A stretch of DNA of 6,963 bases from CAYWNK01 sp047639615. GTDB taxonomy: Bacteria; Planctomycetota; UBA1135; GCA-002686595. The position numbers were made by a program, and so were the translations under genes. The first letter of the stretch is position 1. Each line of letters begins with the position of its first letter. Of the stretch, positions 1 through 5,276 are shown piece after piece. The notes under the pieces are model-generated. The model saw only the letters and a program-made list of their open reading frames with translations. It did no database searches and had not been told where the DNA came from. The stretch lies in NCBI GenBank assembly GCA_047639615.1, contig JBLIOL010000289.1:1-6963 (forward strand), read 5' to 3'.

Positions 1-1
1 C

Positions 2-1438
2 ATCTATGGTCATGCCAGCAACGGCATCTACAAGACCACCGATGGCGGCACCAACTGGACCAAACTCAACAGCGGCCTACCCAGCGGCACCTACGGTCGC
101 GTGAGCATCGGCATCGGCACCGACGACCCCACCCGGCTCTACGCCCTGATCGTGAATCCCGCCAGCAGCACCGGCGGCGGCGCCAGCACCAAGGGTGCCT
201 ACCGCAGCAGCAACGGCGGCGCTAGCTGGTCCTCCATCGGCAGCTTCGGGAACATCCAAGTCAGCTATGGCTGGTACCTCTCGGTGGTCGGCGTCAAGCC
301 CACCAACGCCGACGTAGTCACCATGGCGGGCCTGAGCCTCAAGTACAGCAGCAACGGCGGCAGCAGTTGGAGCACGCGCACACCGCCGCATGTGGACCTG
401 CATGCTCTCGGTTGGGACGCCGCCGGCCGACTACTCAGCGGCGACGACGGCGGCCTGCACCGCTCCTCCGACGATGGCGGCAATTGGCAGTCCTTCGCCC
501 AAGGCCCCGGCCTGATCCAACTCTACGCAGGTCTCTCCAGTCACCCGACAGACCCCGACGTCTTCGTAGGCGGCTTCCAGGACAACGGCACCGGCCGGCG
601 CTCTGCCAGCGGCTGGACGCGCGTCTTCGGCGGCGACGGCGGCTGGACCCAGATCCATCCGACCAACCCGAACATCGTCTTCTGCGAGTACCAGGGTACG
701 GGCAACCTCTTCCGCTCCACCAACGGCGGCTTCAGCTTCAGCGGCTCCTCCTCCGGCATCAGCTCTGGCGATCGCAACTGCTTCCTGCCGCCCTACCTGA
801 TCGAGCGCCAGAATCCCGCGCGCATGCTCTACGCGACCCAGCGCATCTACCGCAGCACCAACAGCGGTTCGAGCTGGGCCGCTATCTCCGGCGATGTCAC
901 CACGGGCAGCGGCGCCGTGCGCTGCTTGGCCCAAGCGCCCTCAGATCCGAGCATCGTCTACCTAGCCACCAACGACGGCCTAGTGCGCCGCTCAGGCAAC
1001 GGCGGCGCCAACTGGACCACCATCCTCAGCGCTCACCCCGGCTGGCCGCGCGTCACCCGCGAGCTCAGCGTGCATCCCAGCGAGCCCCTAACGGTCTACC
1101 TAGCCACCGCCGTCTTCGGCGCAGAGCAAGTGCGCCGCTCCACCGATGGCGGCAGCAACTGGACCTCGCTCGATGGCAACCTGCCGGACGTACCGGTCAA
1201 CGTCGTCGAGGTGCTGCCCAACGGAACCGGTCAGCCTGAGATTCTCTTCGCAGGTGCCGACAACGGCCTGTGGGTCTCCATGAATGGCGGTGTCCTCTGG
1301 CAGCGCTACGGCCAAGGACTGCCCCACACACCCGTCATCGACATCCACCTGCAGCCACGCCGCGGACGAATTGTCGTAGCGACCCAGGGCCGCGGCGTCT
1401 GGAGCGCAGAGCTGTTGCTAGACGCAAGCGCCCAGTAG
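2..1438 (+). CDS. BNR/Asp-box beta-propeller protein (sortilin/VPS10-like), 5' end outside window
   Basis: The frame is open from the first bases of the window to a TAG at 1436-1438, giving 478 visible residues and no start codon, so the N-terminus lies upstream. The visible part carries about nine Asp-box-like turns of the S-x-(D/N)-x-G-x-x-W type, for example KTTDGGTNW near the left edge, RSSNGGASW (about 203), YSSNGGSSW (about 344), RSSDDGGNW (about 461), RSTNGGFSF, RSTNSGSSW, RSGNGGANW, RSTDGGSNW and SMNGGVLW. These turns mark the beta-hairpins of propeller blades in BNR/sialidase-like, VPS10/sortilin and YCF48-type proteins. The end, with LPHTPVIDIHL then VVATQGRGVW, is the usual closing blade of secreted bacterial WD40/YVTN/BNR-like proteins. 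Asp boxes are structural, so enzyme activity cannot be inferred; the sialidase catalytic Arg triad and FRIP motif are not evident. The protein stops soon after the last blade with no visible sorting domain. Likely an exported binding or structural protein. The family call is firm and the function unknown. Confidence 0.88.
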   Translation: MYGHASNGIYKTTDGGTNWTKLNSGLPSGTYGRVSIGIGTDDPTRLYALIVNPASSTGGGASTKGAYRSSNGGASWSSIGSFGNIQVSYGWYLSVVGVKPTNADVVTMAGLSLKYSSNGGSSWSTRTPPHVDLHALGWDAAGRLLSGDDGGLHRSSDDGGNWQSFAQGPGLIQLYAGLSSHPTDPDVFVGGFQDNGTGRRSASGWTRVFGGDGGWTQIHPTNPNIVFCEYQGTGNLFRSTNGGFSFSGSSSGISSGDRNCFLPPYLIERQNPARMLYATQRIYRSTNSGSSWAAISGDVTTGSGAVRCLAQAPSDPSIVYLATNDGLVRRSGNGGANWTTILSAHPGWPRVTRELSVHPSEPLTVYLATAVFGAEQVRRSTDGGSNWTSLDGNLPDVPVNVVEVLPNGTGQPEILFAGADNGLWVSMNGGVLWQRYGQGLPHTPVIDIHLQPRRGRIVVATQGRGVWSAELLLDASAQ

Positions 1439-1450
1439 TGATCGGCTGGA

Positions 1451-1476
1451 TGGAACCGGCCAAGCGGCCGGTTCCA
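1451..1476. terminator. Perfect inverted repeat between convergent genes, candidate bidirectional terminator
   Basis: An 11-bp perfect stem (TGGAACCGGCC pairing with GGCCGGTTCCA) encloses a 4-nt loop, AAGC. It sits in the 49-bp gap between the stop of the propeller gene (1438) and the stop of the convergent beta-lactamase-fold gene (1490-1488). Position and symmetry suit a terminator shared by both strands. Neither side is followed by a T-tract, so it is not a canonical intrinsic terminator. It could instead act as a 3'-end stabilising hairpin or a transcription-collision barrier. Confidence 0.6.
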
Positions 1477-1487
1477 AGGGCCAAGTC

Positions 1488-2846
1488 CTAGTCATCCTCG
1501 TGCAAGCGCACGGCCAGCGTGTCCGTCCCGTGCATGCTCAGTACGAAGGAGCGAGCCTGATCACCATCGACCTGAAAGACCAGGCGCAGACCCGGGTCTG
1601 ATTCGGCAACGAACTCATGTCCACCTTGGTAGAGCAGGCGAAGGTCCGGCCGCGCCTCACTCACGAGCAGGAGATGCTTGTCGCCCGCGTCCCGCAGGTC
1701 GAGGCGGTTGCAACCATCCAGGTAGGTGCCCAGGTAAATGCCTTGCGAACCCGCAGGCATGGAACGATCCGAGATGTGAATCAGGGGCAGGTCGAACACC
1801 TCTCGCACAAGCCGATCCGTCAGCTCAGGCAACACTCCCGGACCGCAGTCAGCCGTCATGGCCAGGGTTAGATCCAGCCCTGGGTAGTAGGTAACACGCA
1901 CTCGCTCATGTCCGTTTGCACCACCGAAGGCGAGTCCGGCGAAGCTGTCTACGGAAGTCCTTGAGAGACCGTGCGCGTAGTTCAATGCCTGGCCGTCCTT
2001 CAGCTTGTGCGTACCGCTTAGATGGGCCCAAGCCCGCCGACTAACCAACTCCTGATCCGCAATCCCGCGCATGATTCGGACTAGGTCGGAAGCCGTCGTC
2101 ACCAAACCAGCAGCTCCGAAGCGTCCGATCCCGTTGGGGTCTTCCGCTTGCATGCCAGCGCAGTCTACGTAGTAGGCGGATTCGTCCAGTTGCACGGCAG
2201 CATCAGCGGAGTAGCCAGTACCACCTAACTCCAAGGGATCGAGCAACAGCTTCACGATCAGGTCCGGCAGAGCCTCTCCGGTCAGCTCCTCGAGGACCTT
2301 CCCAGCGAGGTAGGTATTCGTGCCATTGAAGGACTGACAGGATCCGGGGGTGCTGAGGAGCGGCTGATCCGCAACTCGCTTCCACAGATCGGACCTGCGG
2401 AACAGCGCTTCCACCGCACGGAGCTTGTCCGTCACACCCGAGATGGGAGCAACACCGGAGGTGTGCGTCAACAGGTGGTGCATGCTGACGCGCTCACCCT
2501 TCCACTCCAGGCCCTTCACGTAGCTGGCCAGGGGATTCTGATCATCCAAACTCCCTTGATCGATCTGCTGCAGGGCGAGGAGCGAGGTGAACAGCTCCAT
2601 CAGGCAAGCGGCGGGAACGCTGCTGTCCACGGCCATGACCACATCACCGCCAAAGTGCATGCGTCCGTGGGCGCCCTCAAAGAGGGTCTCGCCGCCAACG
2701 TCGATTACCACCGCCAATCCCGCGGCACCGTCCGTCGACAGGACAGCTCGGATGAGATCGGTCAAGCGACTACCAAGATCTTCCTGAGCGGATGCAGAGG
2801 CACCCAAGGGGAGGGACAGCAAGATCACAGAAACGATCGAACGCAT
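1488..2846 (-). CDS. Secreted beta-lactamase/PBP-fold protein (PF00144-like) with degenerate catalytic motifs
   Basis: This 452-residue protein has a clear signal peptide (MRS, then a hydrophobic stretch, then ASA before Q21; predicted cleavage after A20). Class C beta-lactamase/serine hydrolase landmarks follow in order: the helix with FTSLLALQQIDQGSL (86-100), HLLTHTSG (124-131), a PGS...TNTYLAG block (167-182), a DPLELGGTGY block (203-212), AAGLVTTASDLVRIM (245-259) and YYPGLDLTLAM (320-330). A C-terminal beta-rich extension starts near GIYLGTYLDG (369-378), like the small lipocalin-like domains often fused to this family. The catalytic positions are changed: the SxxK site reads CLME (81-84), the YxN site FNG (173-175) and the K/HxG site FGG (307-309). 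It is therefore probably not a standard serine hydrolase. The start is supported by a strong AGGAGG 5 nt upstream. It is convergent with the propeller gene and divergent from P1. A decayed copy of its 5' end lies at about 4106-4261. The fold call is confident; the loss of activity is inferred from hand alignment. Confidence 0.85.
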   Translation of the reverse strand: MRSIVSVILLSLPLGASASAQEDLGSRLTDLIRAVLSTDGAAGLAVVIDVGGETLFEGAHGRMHFGGDVVMAVDSSVPAACLMELFTSLLALQQIDQGSLDDQNPLASYVKGLEWKGERVSMHHLLTHTSGVAPISGVTDKLRAVEALFRRSDLWKRVADQPLLSTPGSCQSFNGTNTYLAGKVLEELTGEALPDLIVKLLLDPLELGGTGYSADAAVQLDESAYYVDCAGMQAEDPNGIGRFGAAGLVTTASDLVRIMRGIADQELVSRRAWAHLSGTHKLKDGQALNYAHGLSRTSVDSFAGLAFGGANGHERVRVTYYPGLDLTLAMTADCGPGVLPELTDRLVREVFDLPLIHISDRSMPAGSQGIYLGTYLDGCNRLDLRDAGDKHLLLVSEARPDLRLLYQGGHEFVAESDPGLRLVFQVDGDQARSFVLSMHGTDTLAVRLHEDD

Positions 2847-2851
2847 GGGAG

Positions 2852-2857
2852 CCTCCT
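2852..2857 (-). promoter_or_regulatory. Shine-Dalgarno AGGAGG of the beta-lactamase-fold gene
   Basis: On the minus strand AGGAGG is followed by CTCCC and then the ATG at 2846-2844. This is a consensus anti-SD match at 5-nt spacing, which fixes the start of the gene. It stands out because the other starts in the window have weak or no SD matches. Confidence 0.75.
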
Positions 2858-2941
2858 AGGCTTGATGAATTTCGGTCCCTTCAGCTTCCATAACCTTAGG
2901 TGATTCAGCCATCAGCCAGACTGCGTACAAGGCGCGTACCC

Positions 2942-2972
2942 TTGCCGTATCTCGCTCTGTACCGCGTAGAAT
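2942..2972 (+). promoter_or_regulatory. Weak candidate sigma70-like promoter for P1
   Basis: In the 154-bp divergent spacer (2847-3000) TTGCCG (2942-2947) and TAGAAT (2967-2972) resemble -35 and -10 boxes. The 19-bp gap between them is longer than the optimum, and the downstream box ends 28 bp before the ATG at 3001. The rest of the spacer shows no operator-like palindrome or riboswitch that I can identify. It must also hold the promoter for the divergent gene, for which I found no convincing boxes. Confidence 0.25.
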
Positions 2973-3000
2973 TGCATCCAACCCAACCTCAATGCTCCCC

Positions 3001-4026
3001 ATGCGCACCGCTCTACTCCCCCTGCTCGCACTCCCGCTCCTCCTGACTGGCTTCTCCCGCAAAGCCGACAGCATTGCGCTCCAGCCGAAGTCGGACCTGG
3101 TCCTACGCAAGAGCTTCGAGTTGACCCTCGAGTCTGAGAAGGAGACCTCGGAGGAGGACTCGGAGGAGGACTCGAGCATGACGACACACCAGAGCAGCAT
3201 GACCACGCTCGTCGTGCTAGACACCATCATCGAAGCGGACGCGGAGCGCGCCACGCACATGCAACGTGTCTACGAAGAGGTCGCCATCACTAGGGAAGCC
3301 TCCATGGAGAGTGGCAGCAACTCGGATGAGCTCATCACCGAAGGCACCTGCGCGCTCATAGGCGAGACGCTCGATTTTCAATGGGACACGGATGACGAGA
3401 GCTACGCCCTCAGCTGCGAAGCGGATGTAGATCTCAGCGAGGAGCCGCGCTTCGACCTGGACCTAAGCGAGTTTCTGCCCGAGGGCGAGGTCGATGAGGG
3501 CGACAGCTGGGGGATCGAAGGTCAGGCCTTCCGGGATACGGTGGACTTCCTGGCCGGGCTACCCATCGAGTGGGACGATCTGGTCGAGCCTAATGCGCCT
3601 AGTGGAAGCGGCCACGGCAGCGGGTCCTCAACAGGAGAGGCCGGTGCTCCCGAGGAGAAGCACTCCACCGACGGCGAAGTCGTCTTCACTTACGCGGGTT
3701 CGCGCTCCATCGATGATGTCCTGGTAGCTGTCATCAGCCTGAAGGGTGAGATCGAGACGGAAGACAGTCTCGATAGTGCCCGCTCAATGGAAGGCCACAG
3801 CTTCGAGACGCACACCAGCAGGAACAGGACAGCCACCATCGAGGGCGAGCTCCTGTGGAACATCGAAGGCGGGCACGCTCACTCTCTGACCATCGAGATC
3901 ACCGAAGAGACTGAGGGTACGGTCGAGACCATCATCGATGTGGGCGGCCAGCAATTCGGCGGCGAGAGCACGACCACCGGCAGCGGCACGCGCACCATCA
4001 ACGCCAGCTACGAGCTCGTCGAATAG
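3001..4026 (+). CDS. Secreted acidic protein of unknown function, paralog P1
   Basis: This 341-residue protein is of no family I can name. I start it at the ATG at 3001 (MRTALLPLLALPLL) rather than the in-frame ATG at 2992, because the paralog P2 begins with the matching MRSALLPLLALPLL. The N-terminus is a signal peptide-like hydrophobic run with no lipobox. Features shared with P2, in order: FSR.ADSI (18-25), LRKSF (35-39), LVVLDTIIEA (70-79) followed by ERATH.QR.YE (82-92), a single conserved Cys in CAL (117-119), F.WD.D.E.Y (126-135), FDLDL..FLP (151-160), a GDSW-type turn (167-170), DFL.GLP.EWD (182-192), DGEV..TY.G (224-233) and a C-terminal G.LLW....G.A.SL.IEIT..TEGTVE block (282-309). 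Asp and Glu are heavily enriched. A Gly/Ser/Glu-rich linker (200-220) is unique to this copy, as is an acidic SEEDSEED repeat near residue 50. The C-terminal half looks beta-rich. No catalytic motif is visible. An exported or periplasmic location is inferred from the leader. Confidence 0.85.
   Translation: MRTALLPLLALPLLLTGFSRKADSIALQPKSDLVLRKSFELTLESEKETSEEDSEEDSSMTTHQSSMTTLVVLDTIIEADAERATHMQRVYEEVAITREASMESGSNSDELITEGTCALIGETLDFQWDTDDESYALSCEADVDLSEEPRFDLDLSEFLPEGEVDEGDSWGIEGQAFRDTVDFLAGLPIEWDDLVEPNAPSGSGHGSGSSTGEAGAPEEKHSTDGEVVFTYAGSRSIDDVLVAVISLKGEIETEDSLDSARSMEGHSFETHTSRNRTATIEGELLWNIEGGHAHSLTIEITEETEGTVETIIDVGGQQFGGESTTTGSGTRTINASYELVE
3148..3171 (+). repeat. 12-bp tandem duplication inside P1 (encodes SEED twice)
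   Basis: TCGGAGGAGGAC occurs twice back to back, in frame, at 3148-3159 and 3160-3171, encoding residues 50-57 as SEEDSEED. The units are identical at DNA level, pointing to recent slippage. The paralog has no counterpart here; it has a basic stretch instead. Confidence 0.9.
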
Positions 4027-4035
4027 CCGCGAGGA

Positions 4036-4066
4036 CTGGTGTCCCACCGGATCCAGGGCCCGCGCT
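4036..4066 (-). pseudogene. Remnant of the 3' end of the C69 dipeptidase gene
   Basis: This stretch aligns without gaps to 5277-5307, the end of the intact dipeptidase gene, with 26 of the first 30 bases identical. Read on the minus strand it encodes ARALDPVGH, matching the C-terminus of the intact protein, but the TAG stop has become CAG. It lies just past the stop of P1 (10 bp), as the intact 3' end lies just past the stop of P2. It is too short to be a gene and is best read as one edge of a tandem-duplication scar. Confidence 0.8.
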
Positions 4067-4105
4067 ATGGATCAGTAGGCGCGTCACCTTCACGAAGGCC
4101 TGCGC

Positions 4106-4261
4106 CTAGAACGCACCCTGAGCGCATCCTTGATCCCGCTCGCCGCCGATGTCGGGCACTACCGCCAACGCCCCCGCGCCGCTCCCGTACATGGCGGTTT
4201 GAGTGAGATCGGTCAAACGACCCGCAAGCTCTTCCTACACAGGATCAGCAAACGCCAAGGC
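4106..4261 (-). pseudogene. Decayed 5' fragment of the beta-lactamase-fold gene
   Basis: Positions 4141-4261 align without a gap to 2690-2810, inside the intact beta-lactamase-fold gene, with about 78 of 121 bases identical by hand count; one 17-bp stretch (4205-4221) differs at a single base. On the minus strand the matching frame gives EELAGRLTDL against EDLGSRLTDL, then GALAVVPDIGGE against AGLAVVIDVGGE. The codon for Q21 of the intact protein is a TAG here (4235-4237), and a second in-frame TAG lies at 4106-4108, opposite codon 64. Codons 1-12, including the start, are absent. It therefore cannot be expressed as that protein. The similarity weakens left of 4141. It is the second half of the scar between P1 and P2 and fills most of the 240-bp intergenic gap. 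Confidence 0.85.
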
Positions 4262-4266
4262 ACCCC

Positions 4267-5274
4267 ATGCGCAGCGCCCTGCTTCCCCTGCTCGCCCTCC
4301 CGCTTCTCTGTACTAGCTTCTCCCGCACGGCAGACAGCATCGTGCTAAGGCCCAGCGCCGGCCTCGAGCTGCGCAAGAGCTTCAGCCTTCAAAGCGTGAA
4401 CGAGAGACAGTCGAAGTCCAAAACACGGGAACGCAACACCACCATGTCGGAGTCGAGGGCGCTCGTTGTACTCGACAAGATCATCGAGGCAACCGACGAG
4501 CGGGCAACGCACCTGCAGCGCACTTATGAGGTCATCGAGCACTCGCTCAAGAATGAGTACGATGACAGCCTCGGCCTAGAAGACTTGGTGTTGGAAGCCG
4601 ACTGCGCCCTCACGACCAAGCAGGTCTTGTTCACCTGGGATCCCGACGAGGAGGCCTACGAACTCGATTCCCCTACGGTCCTCAACATGGAGCGCCCGCC
4701 GACATTCGATCTCGACCTGGCTGCGTTCTTACCTAGCGGGGCAGTCGATACGGATGACGTGTGGGAGATGTCCCCCGATAGCTTCGAGCAGATCGCCGAC
4801 TTCCTGCATGGACTCCCAATGGAATGGGATGGGCCTTCTGGGCCAGCCCACCGCGCTGATAACCCCGACACGCTGGATGGTGACAGGAGCCTAGATGGGG
4901 AAGTACTCATCACCTATACGGGCACACACCGCGTGGATAACCGCGTGGATAATCGAGTGGATAATCGCGACCTTGCTGTGCTTGAGATCAGTGGTGAGTA
5001 CACCCTCGAAGAGAGCCATGGATCTAGTAAGGAGATGGGCGGACACACCATCTCGAAGCGGGTCGACTCGGTTAAGAAGTGCTCCATCGATGGTGTGCTC
5101 CTCTGGGATATGGCGGCGGGCTACGCAGCTTCCCTAGAGCTTGAAATTACCGCAGAGCACGAGGGAACAGTGGAAAACGGGCTCGAGATGGAGGGCCGCT
5201 CTACCAGCAGGACGAGTGTCACCAGCGGCACAGACACGACCGTGATCCGCGTCAGCTTCGAACGCGTCCTGTGA
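4267..5274 (+). CDS. Secreted protein of unknown function, paralog P2 of the 3001-4026 protein
   Basis: This 335-residue protein is collinear with P1 and about 40% identical by eye. The ATG at 4267 is preceded by AAGG six bases upstream, a modest SD. The leader (MRSALLPLLALPLLCTSFSR) is nearly the same as in P1; its Cys15 is preceded by Leu, not Gly, Ala or Ser, so it is not a lipobox. Shared landmarks are ADSI (22-25), LRKSF (35-39), ALVVLDKIIEA (65-75), DERATH.QR.YE (77-88), CAL (113-115), F.WD.DEE.Y (122-131), FDLDL..FLP (147-156), DDVW (163-166), DFL.GLP.EWD (178-188), DGEV..TY.G (210-219) and IDG.LLW...AGYAASLELEIT.EHEGTVE (274-303). Differences from P1 are a basic linker after the leader (residues 46-57: Arg, Lys and Ser rich), no Gly/Ser linker, and a threefold RVDN expansion (222-233). 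The gene follows a pseudogene scar instead of P1's spacer, so its promoter must differ, or it may be read from P1. Its TGA is 2 bp from the stop of the convergent dipeptidase gene. No function can be assigned. Confidence 0.85.
   Translation: MRSALLPLLALPLLCTSFSRTADSIVLRPSAGLELRKSFSLQSVNERQSKSKTRERNTTMSESRALVVLDKIIEATDERATHLQRTYEVIEHSLKNEYDDSLGLEDLVLEADCALTTKQVLFTWDPDEEAYELDSPTVLNMERPPTFDLDLAAFLPSGAVDTDDVWEMSPDSFEQIADFLHGLPMEWDGPSGPAHRADNPDTLDGDRSLDGEVLITYTGTHRVDNRVDNRVDNRDLAVLEISGEYTLEESHGSSKEMGGHTISKRVDSVKKCSIDGVLLWDMAAGYAASLELEITAEHEGTVENGLEMEGRSTSRTSVTSGTDTTVIRVSFERVL
4930..4965 (+). repeat. Three 12-bp tandem repeats inside P2 (encode RVDN x3)
   Basis: Units CGCGTGGATAAC, CGCGTGGATAAT and CGAGTGGATAAT follow each other in frame at 4930-4941, 4942-4953 and 4954-4965; a partial CGC of a fourth follows. 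They encode RVDNRVDNRVDN. P1 has a single SIDD at the aligned site, so the extra units expanded in P2 after the duplication. The insertion lies in a loop between two predicted strands. Confidence 0.92.
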
Positions 5275-5276
5275 GC

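Noticed and set aside
367..1239. Long Arg/Pro-rich open frame overlapping the propeller gene in another frame
   Set aside because: The composition is the typical out-of-frame product of Gly/Ser-rich GC-rich coding DNA, and the Asp-box frame explains the region.
2..1438. Sialidase or other glycoside hydrolase function for the propeller protein
   Set aside because: Asp boxes occur in many non-enzymatic propellers and no sialidase catalytic residues or FRIP motif can be placed in the visible part.
2463..2903. Plus-strand open frames opposite the beta-lactamase-fold gene
   Set aside because: They lie antisense to a gene with a clear signal peptide, SD and family motifs; their translations look like shadows of GC-rich codons.
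4309..4311. Cys15 in the P2 leader as a lipoprotein acylation site
   Set aside because: The residue before Cys is Leu (PLLC), not Gly, Ala or Ser, and P1 has Leu at that position, so the lipobox is not supported.
4130..4348. Plus-strand 72-codon frame across the P1-P2 gap
   Set aside because: It overlaps the start of P2 out of frame and is explained by the minus-strand pseudogene stub; no protein-like features.
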